A DNA stretch of 64,000 bases. It comes from Roseibium porphyridii (GTDB lineage Bacteria; Pseudomonadota; Alphaproteobacteria; Rhizobiales; Stappiaceae). Of the stretch, positions 46,731-54,883 are shown one piece after another. The notes under the pieces are model-generated. The model saw nothing but the letters and a program-made list of their open reading frames with translations, made no database searches and was not told the DNA's origin. Made by a program: the position numbers and the translations under genes. How positions within the stretch are numbered: position 1 is the first letter of the stretch; every line of letters begins with the position of its first letter. Location: positions 2,894,001-2,958,000 of the forward strand of contig NZ_CP120863.1 of assembly GCF_026191725.2 (NCBI RefSeq), in the 5' to 3' direction.

Positions 46731-47636
46731 ATGACTTCACCTTCTCGCGGAGCCTTCTCAGGCCCCTTGTTTGCCGCGCTTGCGATGGTCGGCGCGGGGG
46801 CATGCTTTGCCTTGGTCAATGGGGCTCTGCAGGCCTCGACAATGCAATTGGGCGTCCCGTCAACTTCGGCGGCCTTCTGGCAATATGCCCTTGGATTGCT
46901 CATCGCCTTGCCATGGGTTCTCCGGCGGGGCCTGTCTTCCCTGAAAACGCGTCAACTCGGTTGGCATCTGATGCGGGCCGCACTGGCTGTCGTCGGCATC
47001 CAGTTGTGGGTGGCGGGCCTTGCAAGAGTGGAAATCTGGCAAGCGATTGCTCTTGTTATGACGTCTCCGTTTTTCGTTATCATCGGCGCGAAGCTGTTTT
47101 TCTCCGAGAAAGTGGGCGTTGTCCGCTGGCTTGCGACCGTTGCCGGTTTTTCAGGCGGTATGATTATCCTCCAGCCGTGGACTGAGGCGTTTCATTGGGG
47201 GGCTGTCCTGCCTGTTGCTGCCGCAGCCTTCTGGGCTGGTACATCTCTCGTGACCAAAAAGCTGACAGCGACCGAAAGAGCAGATTCCATTACGGTTTAT
47301 CTGCTGCTGTTGCTGACACCGGTCAATGCTCTGCTTGCTCTTGGTGATGGCGGAATTGTGCCTTCAGGCAATGCCCTTTGGTTGCTGATCGGCGCTGGTG
47401 TCCTGACAGTCGTTGCCAACTACCTGCTGACGCTCGCCTATAAAAATGCCGACGCAACGTTTGTGCAGCCCTTTGACCATTTGAAACTGCCACTCAACAT
47501 TGCCGTTGGGTTCCTGGCTTTTGGGTTTGCGCCTTCCGGGGCTTTCTGGCCGGGTGCACTGGTCATTGTGGGGGCATCGCTACTTGTCATGCTGGATGAA
47601 CAAAAGCGAAGCACGGCCATATCCCGAACGGCTTGA
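46731..47636 (+). CDS. ribN: RibN-type riboflavin transporter (EamA/DMT superfamily)
   Basis: Inner-membrane drug/metabolite transporter protein with about ten predicted helices. From the ATG at 46731 the product is 301 residues, beginning MTSPSRGAFSGPLFAALAMV; the longer frame starting 46680 adds 17 polar residues inside the riboswitch expression platform. Each half shows the EamA repeat. The FMN riboswitch directly upstream is the strongest argument for flavin transport, since alphaproteobacterial RibN proteins have this arrangement. Substrate assignment is therefore context-based. Confidence 0.85.
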   Translation: MTSPSRGAFSGPLFAALAMVGAGACFALVNGALQASTMQLGVPSTSAAFWQYALGLLIALPWVLRRGLSSLKTRQLGWHLMRAALAVVGIQLWVAGLARVEIWQAIALVMTSPFFVIIGAKLFFSEKVGVVRWLATVAGFSGGMIILQPWTEAFHWGAVLPVAAAAFWAGTSLVTKKLTATERADSITVYLLLLLTPVNALLALGDGGIVPSGNALWLLIGAGVLTVVANYLLTLAYKNADATFVQPFDHLKLPLNIAVGFLAFGFAPSGAFWPGALVIVGASLLVMLDEQKRSTAISRTA

Positions 47637-47639
47637 GGC

Positions 47640-47661
47640 TAGGCACGTTTATAGGTGCCTA
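47640..47661. terminator. Hairpin between convergent ribN and GGDEF-EAL genes
   Basis: TAGGCAC / GTGCCTA, 7 bp, 8-nt loop, in the 54-nt convergent gap. No clear U tract; modest support as a terminator. Confidence 0.35.
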
Positions 47662-47690
47662 ATGAGTGTCTTTGAGAATGAAGCGGTTTT

Positions 47691-49322
47691 TTAACCTGCC
47701 GCGGCTGGGCGATGACCCAGTCCTTGTGTTGGCCATCTCGCACTGCGTGCTTGTTCCGATTGGAGCAGCTCTTCAAAGGCGGTTTCCTCGATCGGGCGGG
47801 AAAAATAGTATCCTTGAAGCAGTGAACAGCCTTGTTCTCTGAGAATTTCCGCGTGCTGACTGGTTTCAACACCCTCTGCGACCACTTCTATGGATAGGGT
47901 GTGAGCGATATCGAGAATGCTCGCGACAAGGCTTCGTGCCTGCTCGGACTCAACAACGGGTGCCGTCAGGTTTCTGTCGATTTTCAGTCGGCGTGGTTTC
48001 ATTTCCAAAAGGCTCAGGATCGATGCGCGGCCAGACCCGAAATCATCAATCTCAACTTCAACGCCAAGTCCCTCCAGGGCATCAAGATTGTATTTCGAAA
48101 CATCGTCAAGCTCTTCGAACGTCACCGCCTCGCTTATCTCGAAGATGATCGTATTCGGTTGAACACCGGCGGCTTGAACGGTGCTTAGGAAACTTGGCGA
48201 CTTGAGGCGCTCCGCAGAGATATTGACCGAAATGCGCGGCGGGTTTTGCAGCATCCGTTCCCAGGTCTTTCTCTTCTTTACTGCTTCTTCGAACATGGCC
48301 TGGTCGATATCGGCAAGCACACCAAGAGTTTGCGCCAGCTCCATGAACATGGCAGGTGGAAGCACACCGCGCGTTGGGTGTTTCCAGCGCACAAGGGCTT
48401 CTGCGCCAACGATTTTTTGCGTCGAAGAGTCTACCAGCGGTTGGTAGACGGGAAAGAACTCCTTCCGTGCGATGGCGCGCAGAAGATCGTTGGAGAGGAC
48501 CGTGTTCCTTTCGAAGTCGGAACGGAAAGTGGGTTCAAACACTTCGATCCGGTTTCGTCCGCCGACTTTGGCTCTATGGAGCGCGATATCGGCGTTCATG
48601 AGCAGCGTTTCAGGATCAGTGTTATTGGTGAGCGAAGCGCTGTGGTGAACGGCCACACCAATGCTGACACCAATCGTGCATTCGGTACTTTGGTGAATGA
48701 AGGATCTATTGAGGATTGTTGCAAGCCTTTTGGCGATCGCCTGGGCGTCTGCTTCTTGTGCCACGTCTGCCGCGACTACAAATTCATCTCCACCGATGCG
48801 CGCGACAAGCCAGTCCTTCGAAGCGTTTTCAGCAAGCAGCTGCGCGATTTGTTTGAGGATGTAGTCACCGAAAGCAGGTCCCAACCTGTCATTGACCTGC
48901 TTGAAGCGATCCAGATCCACTTGAATGAGCGCAATCGGAAGGTTCGATCTTAATTGTGAATTCAAACGTTTCCGGAGCGTGTCGAAGAAGAAGAGACGGT
49001 TCGGCAGTCCGGTCAGCAAATCTGTCTGTGCAAGATGCCTCAACTCGGCTTCTGCAGTTACCCGTCGTCTGATTTCCTTTTTCAGGTCTCGTACGCGCCG
49101 GAAAGCGAAGACCAGCAAGATTACTGGAGATGCAAACAGCGCTGTTATTATCTCATCCAGTTCGTAGTCTTCATGTGCGCGTGAAAAATCATAGATCCGC
49201 TCGAATGCATCCAACTCCGCAAGAATGAGGGTCAATGCTGCAAGTCCAACAAGTGTTATTGCGACTTCCGGCAACAGTCTTTTGCGTTTTTTGGACGCGA
49301 AGGCAAGTGATTTGAACGGCAT
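47691..49322 (-). CDS. Membrane GGDEF-EAL protein (c-di-GMP turnover)
   Basis: Bifunctional-type cyclic-di-GMP enzyme. The 543 residues have two TM helices in the first 75 (AITLVGLAALTLILAEL; ITALFASPVILLVFAF) with a short loop between, a GGDEF domain with RIGGDEF (177-181 core) and an EAL domain with GAEALVRW (308-310), NISAERL, FEISEA, IDDFGSG (426-431), K447 and VAEGVET. Key residues of both domains are present, so synthase and phosphodiesterase activities are possible. No periplasmic sensor is visible. Its upstream region is very AT rich. Confidence 0.93.
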   Translation of the reverse strand: MPFKSLAFASKKRKRLLPEVAITLVGLAALTLILAELDAFERIYDFSRAHEDYELDEIITALFASPVILLVFAFRRVRDLKKEIRRRVTAEAELRHLAQTDLLTGLPNRLFFFDTLRKRLNSQLRSNLPIALIQVDLDRFKQVNDRLGPAFGDYILKQIAQLLAENASKDWLVARIGGDEFVVAADVAQEADAQAIAKRLATILNRSFIHQSTECTIGVSIGVAVHHSASLTNNTDPETLLMNADIALHRAKVGGRNRIEVFEPTFRSDFERNTVLSNDLLRAIARKEFFPVYQPLVDSSTQKIVGAEALVRWKHPTRGVLPPAMFMELAQTLGVLADIDQAMFEEAVKKRKTWERMLQNPPRISVNISAERLKSPSFLSTVQAAGVQPNTIIFEISEAVTFEELDDVSKYNLDALEGLGVEVEIDDFGSGRASILSLLEMKPRRLKIDRNLTAPVVESEQARSLVASILDIAHTLSIEVVAEGVETSQHAEILREQGCSLLQGYYFSRPIEETAFEELLQSEQARSARWPTQGLGHRPAAAG

Positions 49323-49650
49323 TTGGAAGGACTCGACTAGAGTTACTGCACTGCAAATCTTATTGGCAAATGTTACTAAATTATTAGTTGTGTTGTTTGA
49401 AATTACAAATTGATCAAGTTTTCTGTTTTATTTGTTTTTATTGGACGAGTTATGATGAATTATTTGTTTAGGTTGAACTAGATACAACCTTTGTTCAATT
49501 TAAAGTGGTGGGCACTTTCATTCAATTAAACCTGTTTCAATCGCTCGCTTCCCAATCGACGCCTTTGGATTGCGCCTGAAGACCGCGATCCTTCAGTGGA
49601 ACCACCGCCATGATTGTGCTTCATTCAAGTGCGGATGAGATGAGGTTTGA
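49323..49650. other. AT-rich intergenic region upstream of the GGDEF-EAL gene
   Basis: About 328 bp; the part from 49340 to 49540 is much richer in A/T than the surrounding genes. It contains AGGTTG-N9-CAACCT (49470-49490) and the linked TTGAAC/GTTCAA dyad (49473-49498). No gene or RNA is apparent. Such AT-rich promoters are typical targets of nucleoid-associated silencers such as MucR in this group; that is inference. Confidence 0.45.
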
Positions 49651-49938
49651 ATGACGAGTGATCCACTGACCGTTCATGTACTGGTCGAGGGAAGGGTGCA
49701 AGGTGTCGGCTATCGGGCATGGTGTGCAGCCGAGGCTGAGCGACGTCAGCTTTCCGGTTGGGTTCGAAACTTGAAAACAGGCTCTGTGGAAGCCGTTTTC
49801 TCAGGTCCTTCGGATATGGTCGTCGATATGATGGATGCGATTTGGAAAGGTCCGTCATTTGCGCGCGTTCGTTCCGTGAAGGATCTTGAGCCTGTCAGCC
49901 CCTGTAGTGGCGACTTTGAAATGCGTGACACTGCCTAA
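49651..49938 (+). CDS. acyP: Acylphosphatase
   Basis: Small enzyme hydrolysing acyl phosphates, of about 95 residues. Catalytic Arg22 lies in EGRVQGVGYRAW and Asn40 in GWVRNLKTGSVEAVF, both in the family's usual positions. It is an isolated gene 217 nt before the sulfolipid operon. The physiological substrate is unknown. Confidence 0.93.
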   Translation: MTSDPLTVHVLVEGRVQGVGYRAWCAAEAERRQLSGWVRNLKTGSVEAVFSGPSDMVVDMMDAIWKGPSFARVRSVKDLEPVSPCSGDFEMRDTA

Positions 49939-50100
49939 CCACAGCTGAACCTATTGCGCATGTCACCCGGAACCGCTTTCGGCGTTCGTCCAGACCAGCC
50001 AAAAACGAGAAACGCTTCAGGCTGCGGTATTGTGTATCAATCTGAAAAATCATCGTTGAATTGTCACGGAATCATCGCAATGATCTGGTCACTCATATAG

Positions 50101-50136
50101 CACAATTTGAGTGAAGCACGCCTGTGCCAAATTGTG
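50101..50136. promoter_or_regulatory. 9-bp inverted repeat upstream of sqdB
   Basis: CACAATTTG (50101-50109) and CAAATTGTG (50128-50136) with an 18-nt spacer, ending 20 nt before the GTG start of sqdB. It could be a protein-binding dyad or an mRNA hairpin in the leader. No clear PhoB box is seen although sulfolipid genes are often phosphate regulated. Confidence 0.4.
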
Positions 50137-50155
50137 TAACTCGGGGAGATGACTT

Positions 50156-51376
50156 GTGAAAATTGCGATACTTGGCGGTGACGGTTTTGTCGGCTGGCCT
50201 ACATCTTTGCATTTGTCGGACAAGGGCCATGAGGTTCACATTGTCGACAATCTCAGCCGGCGCTGGATCGATGCGGAGTTGGGCGTACAGTCATTGACGC
50301 CAATGGATTCCATTCAGGAACGAACGCGCATCTGGAAACAGGAAACCGGCAACACCATCAATTTTCATCTGATAGATATTGCCGAAGACTATGAGGTCTT
50401 CAAGGGCTGGCTTGCGGACAATCGGCCTGATGCAATCATCCATTTCGCCGAACAACGCGCCGCGCCCTATTCGATGAAATCTGATCAGCACAAGAATTAC
50501 ACGGTCAACAACAACGTCAACGCCACTCATCACCTGCTCAACGCCATGGTGGAGCTGGGACTGGACGCGCATCTCATTCATCTCGGCACGATGGGGGTTT
50601 ACGGCTATTCCAACGTGGGAGCTGCCATCCCTGAAGGGTATCTTGCCGTTGATGTGGACACCCTTGCAGGACACAAGGCAAACCAGGAAATCCTCTATCC
50701 GGCAAATCCGGGCTCCATCTATCACATGACCAAGTGTCTGGATCAGCTGCTCTTCCAGTTCTATGCAAAGAACGATGGGATGAGGATCACCGATCTGCAT
50801 CAGGGGATCGTCTGGGGCACTCACACGCAGCAGACATTGCGCCACAAACAGCTGATCAACCGGTTCGACTACGATGGTGACTACGGCACTGTCCTGAACA
50901 GGTTTCTGATCCAGGCCGCTATTGGTTATCCGCTCACGGTTCATGGGACGGGCGGACAGACAAGGGCCTTCATTCACATACAAGATTCAGTGCGTTGCAT
51001 CGAACTGGCCCTCAAGAACCCGCCCATACGCGGCGACCGGGTGAAGGTTTTCAACCAGATGACCGAGACCCACCGTGTGCGTGATCTTGCTGAAATGATT
51101 TCGCGTCAAACAGGCGCCAAGGTTGCCTATCTGCCCAATCCACGCAAGGAAGCGGCAGAAAACGATCTTGTTGTCGAGAACAAGCAGTTTCTCGAGTTGG
51201 GCCTCGATCCGATTACCCTAGAAGAGGGGCTGCTTGGTGAAGTCGTTGATGTCGCCAAAGCCTACGCTTACCGGGTTGACCGGAGCCGAGTGCCTGCCGT
51301 CTCGGCCTGGACGAAGGAAATTGCCGATGAAATCGAGCATGATCCTGAGCATCCTCGGCTGAAGTCCGTTTCCTGA
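50156..51376 (+). CDS. sqdB: UDP-sulfoquinovose synthase
   Basis: Makes UDP-sulfoquinovose from UDP-glucose and sulfite, the committed step of sulfoquinovosyl diacylglycerol synthesis. The 406 residues start from GTG with GGGGAG upstream. The Rossmann motif GGDGFVGWPTSLHLS (7-21) is the SqdB signature; Thr145 (LGTMGVYG), Tyr189 and Lys193 (YHMTK) form the catalytic set. WGTHTQQTLRHKQLINRFDYDGDYGTVLNR contains further family-specific blocks. First gene of sqdB-sqdD-sqdC. Confidence 0.96.
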   Translation: MKIAILGGDGFVGWPTSLHLSDKGHEVHIVDNLSRRWIDAELGVQSLTPMDSIQERTRIWKQETGNTINFHLIDIAEDYEVFKGWLADNRPDAIIHFAEQRAAPYSMKSDQHKNYTVNNNVNATHHLLNAMVELGLDAHLIHLGTMGVYGYSNVGAAIPEGYLAVDVDTLAGHKANQEILYPANPGSIYHMTKCLDQLLFQFYAKNDGMRITDLHQGIVWGTHTQQTLRHKQLINRFDYDGDYGTVLNRFLIQAAIGYPLTVHGTGGQTRAFIHIQDSVRCIELALKNPPIRGDRVKVFNQMTETHRVRDLAEMISRQTGAKVAYLPNPRKEAAENDLVVENKQFLELGLDPITLEEGLLGEVVDVAKAYAYRVDRSRVPAVSAWTKEIADEIEHDPEHPRLKSVS

Positions 51377-51384
51377 TTGTACCG

Positions 51385-52239
51385 ATGGACAGTGCTCCTA
51401 CGTTCGATCGAGCGCCCTCAGCCAGAGTTGCCTATGTCACATTGGTGACCAATCAGGACTATGTTCTGGGAGCGAGAGCCCTGTTGCGCTCGCTTCGAAG
51501 AACCGGGACAGAAGCCGACCTGGTGGTGCTTCATACACCGGGTGTCGAGGAAGCTGATCTCACCCCGCTTGAAAGCTTCATGCCAAGGTTTGGTCGCTGT
51601 GAAAGACTTGCAACCTCTGCAGCCTTCAATGAACGCCACGAAAGAGGGAGGTTGCACAAGGCGGCACCATTTTCAAAAGGCGGCAAACCACTTTTTCATA
51701 CGCCGCTGGACAATTTCGTCAAACTGCGGCTCTGGCAACTGCGCGACTATGAAAGGGTCGTCTTCATTGATGCCGATGCGTTGGTTCTGAAGAATTGTGA
51801 CAAGCTGTTTGAGTATCCTGAGTTTTGCGCAGCGCCGAATGTCTATGAAGGCCTTGCAGATTTTCATCGTCTCAACAGCGGTGTTTTCACGGCCAGACCG
51901 AGCGATGCGACCTTTTCTGCAATGGCAACTGCGCTGGATCAGCCGGACGTGTTTTGGCGGCGGACTGACCAGACTTTCCTGGAAAGCTATTTTCCCAACT
52001 GGCACGGCCTGCCTGTGTTCTACAATATGCTGCAATATGTCTGGTTCAATCTGCCAGAACTGTGGGATTGGAACCAAATTCACGTTCTGCACTACCAGTA
52101 TGAAAAACCGTGGCAAACTGATCATCCCAAGGCTGAGTTGTTGCGTCCGCTTGTTGATCTGTGGCAGGCCTTTGCGAGCGGGACGGGAATGCCGGAAGAC
52201 ATCGGGTGTTTGCCCGGGCCTGCGGTCCTTGCAACCTGA
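51385..52239 (+). CDS. sqdD: Sulfolipid glycosyltransferase SqdD-like (GT8 family)
   Basis: Predicted to transfer sulfoquinovose from UDP-sulfoquinovose onto the lipid acceptor. The 284 residues resemble glycogenin-type GT8 enzymes: VTNQDYVLGARALLRSLR at the N terminus, the metal-binding DAD (129-131, VVFIDADALVL) and HRLNSGVFTARP. It starts 8 nt after sqdB and 12 nt before sqdC, in the same order as the known alphaproteobacterial sqdBDC cluster. Naming rests on this context. Confidence 0.85.
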   Translation: MDSAPTFDRAPSARVAYVTLVTNQDYVLGARALLRSLRRTGTEADLVVLHTPGVEEADLTPLESFMPRFGRCERLATSAAFNERHERGRLHKAAPFSKGGKPLFHTPLDNFVKLRLWQLRDYERVVFIDADALVLKNCDKLFEYPEFCAAPNVYEGLADFHRLNSGVFTARPSDATFSAMATALDQPDVFWRRTDQTFLESYFPNWHGLPVFYNMLQYVWFNLPELWDWNQIHVLHYQYEKPWQTDHPKAELLRPLVDLWQAFASGTGMPEDIGCLPGPAVLAT

Positions 52240-52251
52240 CAGGCTGTTTGA

Positions 52252-53118
52252 ATGCACGTTCTGATAACCGGTGGAAGCGGTCTGGTCGGCCGTTTTATCG
52301 CTGATCGCCTTCACCGTGATGGGCACCAGCTGACAGCGCTGGGTCGCCAGCCGCTTGACTGGCTAAAAGCAGGTTACCAGTCCTGGAACCTTTCAGACAC
52401 GCAAGTTGACGTTCCCCAAGCCGATGTGCTGATCCATTGCGCCTTGTCGCATATACCCGGCAAGTACAGGGACGGCGAGGGAGACGATCCGCACGGCTTC
52501 ATCGAACGCAATGCGGAAGGAACCGTGCGCCTGATGGAAAGATCTAAGGCTGCTGGAGTTGCTCATTTTGTGTTCTTGTCAAGCAGGGCCGTTTACTCCG
52601 AGGTCAACAATTGGGCCGTGCTCAGCGAAACGGCGGAGACAGACCCGAACACATTGTATGGCCAGGTGAAACTGGTATGTGAACAGGCACTTCAGTCTTT
52701 GTGCGATGACCGTTTCAAAGGTACATCCTTGCGAGCGACCGGCGTTTACGGGACGGCGCCTGGAACCCAAGAACATAAATGGTCTGATCTGTTCGCTGCG
52801 TTTGAACGTGGCGAAAGCATCGACCCAAGGCTTGGGACGGAAGTCCATGGTGAAGATCTTGCTGATGCGGTTGCCAGAATTCTTGACAATGCGTCTCAAA
52901 GAAATGCGCCCTTTGAAGTTTTCAATGTTTCCGATCTTCTGCTCGACCGTCAGGACCTCATCAAACTCTATGCCGAGCACAGGGGATTAAGTGGGGCAGC
53001 GTTGCCGCAGCGCGCTGACGGATCCGTTGGCGTGATGGAGCCTGGCAAGCTGAAAGCGCTCGGATGGGCACCGGGCGGCAAGGAGCGCCTTCAGGCGTTT
53101 ATCGGATCGCTCAACTGA
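52252..53118 (+). CDS. sqdC: SqdC-like NAD(P)-dependent epimerase/reductase
   Basis: Extended short-chain dehydrogenase/epimerase fold protein, 288 residues. The Rossmann motif GGSGLVG (7-13), the SSRAVYS strand and the YxxxK pair (LYGQVK) are visible. In purple bacteria loss of SqdC changes sulfolipid processing, its exact reaction being unresolved. It ends 20 nt from the convergent lipB gene. Operon position supports the name; sequence alone would give only NAD-dependent epimerase. Confidence 0.8.
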   Translation: MHVLITGGSGLVGRFIADRLHRDGHQLTALGRQPLDWLKAGYQSWNLSDTQVDVPQADVLIHCALSHIPGKYRDGEGDDPHGFIERNAEGTVRLMERSKAAGVAHFVFLSSRAVYSEVNNWAVLSETAETDPNTLYGQVKLVCEQALQSLCDDRFKGTSLRATGVYGTAPGTQEHKWSDLFAAFERGESIDPRLGTEVHGEDLADAVARILDNASQRNAPFEVFNVSDLLLDRQDLIKLYAEHRGLSGAALPQRADGSVGVMEPGKLKALGWAPGGKERLQAFIGSLN

Positions 53119-53138
53119 AGGTTTTCAAGGCTGCACGG

Positions 53139-53840
53139 CTATCTGGTGTCACCGAAGATCTTTTCAAATTCCGCCCGCAACACGCTGTCATTTTCTGCAA
53201 GGCCGACGGGAATACCCAGGTCTACTAGGCTGGTGACGCCGTGCTCCTCCACGCCGCAGGGAATGATGCCGGAAAAGTGCTCCAGGTCCGGTTCGACGTT
53301 GAAGCTGATGCCGTGAAAGGTCACCCATTTTCGCACGCGAATACCAATGGCCGCGATCTTGTCCTCGACCTGCGCGCCACGGTCTGGCCGGCGCACCCAG
53401 ACGCCGACCCGGTCTTCGCGCCGCTCGCCGCGAATATGATAGTGCCACAGGCTGTTGATCAGCCAGGCTTCCAAGGCCGCAACAAAGGCTCTGACGTCCT
53501 GTTGACGTCTTTTCAGGTCCAACATGACATAGGCAACCCGTTGGCCGGGCCCGTGATATGTGTGCTGGCCACCACGGCCGGTGCGGTAAACAGGAAACCG
53601 ATCGGGAGAAACGAGATCGCTGTCGTCCGCGCTGGTTCCGGCAGTGTAAAGCGGAGGGTGTTCCAGCAGCCATACTTGTTCGGGTGCGTCGCCTGAAATG
53701 ATTCTCTCAACGCGTTCGTTCATCGCGGCGAGCGCGGTCTCGTAGTCGACGAGCTTGTCCGAGATTGTCCATTCGACGGGTGCTGAGCCCGATTCTGGCA
53801 GAAATTTCAATGCGAGGCTGTCGCGGTCGGCAGGTGACAT
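53139..53840 (-). CDS. lipB: Octanoyltransferase LipB
   Basis: Transfers octanoyl from acyl carrier protein to lipoyl domains of dehydrogenase complexes. The 233 residues contain [20 protein letters not shown], the catalytic Lys161 ([19 protein letters not shown]) and Cys195 ([15 protein letters not shown]). It converges on sqdC and is divergent from the FliN-like gene. lipA is not in the window. Confidence 0.95.
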   Translation of the reverse strand: MSPADRDSLALKFLPESGSAPVEWTISDKLVDYETALAAMNERVERIISGDAPEQVWLLEHPPLYTAGTSADDSDLVSPDRFPVYRTGRGGQHTYHGPGQRVAYVMLDLKRRQQDVRAFVAALEAWLINSLWHYHIRGERREDRVGVWVRRPDRGAQVEDKIAAIGIRVRKWVTFHGISFNVEPDLEHFSGIIPCGVEEHGVTSLVDLGIPVGLAENDSVLRAEFEKIFGDTR

Positions 53841-53927
53841 GTGGATGACACTTCTTTGTTTTTTGAGCTGGCTGGCCGTGCCGTGGTATGGTTAAGCGCT
53901 GGCGGCGTTCGCCCTATTTAAGGATCG

Positions 53928-54203
53928 ATGTGTCTGATGACCACCTTTGATGAGATCAAAGTCGATATATCTGTTGTTCTCGGCGAGTCCGAGATGCCTG
54001 TCCATCAGCTGTTGCGCATGGGCCGTGGCGCGGTCATCGATCTCGACGTTGCAGAAGATGACGACGTCAAGATTTACGCCAACAACACGCTTGTCGCCAA
54101 GGGGCAGGTGGTGCTTTTGGGCGAAAGGATCGGGATCTCCATCACCGAGGTTCTGATGCGTCCGCCTGAAGTCCGTCCCATGAGGACCGACGGTCCGCTC
54201 TAG
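53928..54203 (+). CDS. Stand-alone FliN/SpoA-domain protein
   Basis: A 91-residue protein that is essentially one SpoA (surface presentation of antigens) domain, the C-terminal domain of flagellar switch proteins: ISVVLGESEMPVHQLLRMGR, GAVIDLDVAEDDDVKIYANN and LVAKGQVVLLGERIGISITE. The true flagellar FliN is larger and lies in flagellar operons, whereas no motility genes are near. An alternative start is ATG 53937. It lies between lipB and tRNA-Leu, divergent from lipB. Function may be switch-related or structural; unproven. Confidence 0.85.
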   Translation: MCLMTTFDEIKVDISVVLGESEMPVHQLLRMGRGAVIDLDVAEDDDVKIYANNTLVAKGQVVLLGERIGISITEVLMRPPEVRPMRTDGPL

Positions 54204-54333
54204 GCTTCCGGACGGGCCTCAAGAATATTTCCATGCCCTTGTGAATTAATGTCACTTCGGCCCTTGCGCCCCCAAAGCCCTTTTGCTACATGGAGCGCCT
54301 CGACGCTGACAGGCGCCGAAAACAATCGAATAT

Positions 54334-54420
54334 GCGGTCGTGGCGGAATTGGTAGACGCGCAGCGTTGAGGTCGCTGTGGGGTAAAACCCGTGGAAGTTC
54401 GAGTCTTCTCGACCGCACCA
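54334..54420 (+). tRNA. tRNA-Leu (anticodon GAG)
   Basis: Complete 87-nt class II tRNA. Acceptor stem GCGGTCG / CGACCGC, discriminator A and encoded CCA. D arm with GGCGGAATTGGTAGACGC, anticodon loop TTGAGGT giving anticodon GAG (CUC/CUU codons), variable arm TGGGGTAAAACCCGTG and T arm with GTTCGAGTCTTCTC. Confidence 0.97.
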
Positions 54421-54449
54421 AAGACAATCAGACTACTGATTGATGAATA

Positions 54450-54473
54450 GGCGTCCTTCGGGGCGCCTTTTTG
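54450..54473 (+). terminator. Rho-independent terminator after tRNA-Leu
   Basis: AGGCGTCC / GGGGCGCCT-type stem (8 bp with one G-U) closed by a stable UUCG tetraloop (54450-54469) and followed by TTTTTGG. It lies 29 nt after the tRNA 3' end. Confidence 0.93.
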
Positions 54474-54883
54474 GTTTGTGTGCCGGTTGCAGGCAAGGCG
54501 CACGCCATTTTCAGACCGGGTCTCTCAAAAGCATTGTTCAGACATTTGCCAGTCAATGTGTGACGGTTGGTGAAGCACAGCCGTTGCGATGGAGTGAACA
54601 AGGTTTTGAATGACGCCAGCGCGCGAGCAGGTTTCTCGGAACCGCCGATTGATGGGATCTCAGCGGAAACTTCTGTGTTCTCGGTCATGCCTTGAAAACA
54701 TGCCATCTCTCTCAACCAATCTGCGGCACGAGTACCCAATTTGATTTGCACGCATTGGCGTGAATGTTCGGAAGCCAGAATGATCTGAAAACCTTCTTTT
54801 TATGAAAAAGGATTATAATATCGATTTTTTTGAATTCCTTGCTAAAATACCGTAATAATGGTTTCGGTACCAGGGAGGATTTC
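54474..54883. other. 410-bp intergenic region downstream of tRNA-Leu
   Basis: No integrase, no repeat of the tRNA 3' end and no supported gene. Two minus-strand frames (about 107 and 86 codons) overlap the region or the terminator and look spurious. The last 80 bp become AT rich (AAAAAGGATTATAATATCG, then a T run), as expected for the promoter of the TRAP transporter genes. Confidence 0.45.

Noticed and set aside
49939..50155. PhoB box upstream of sqdB
   Set aside because: Only loose TGTCA-like pieces; no pair of direct repeats with the correct 11-nt spacing.
54428..54751. 107-codon minus-strand frame next to tRNA-Leu
   Set aside because: It runs through the tRNA terminator, has no ribosome-binding site and no family resemblance.
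54334..54883. Mobile element attachment site at tRNA-Leu
   Set aside because: No integrase, no repeat of the tRNA 3' end and a normal terminator directly downstream.
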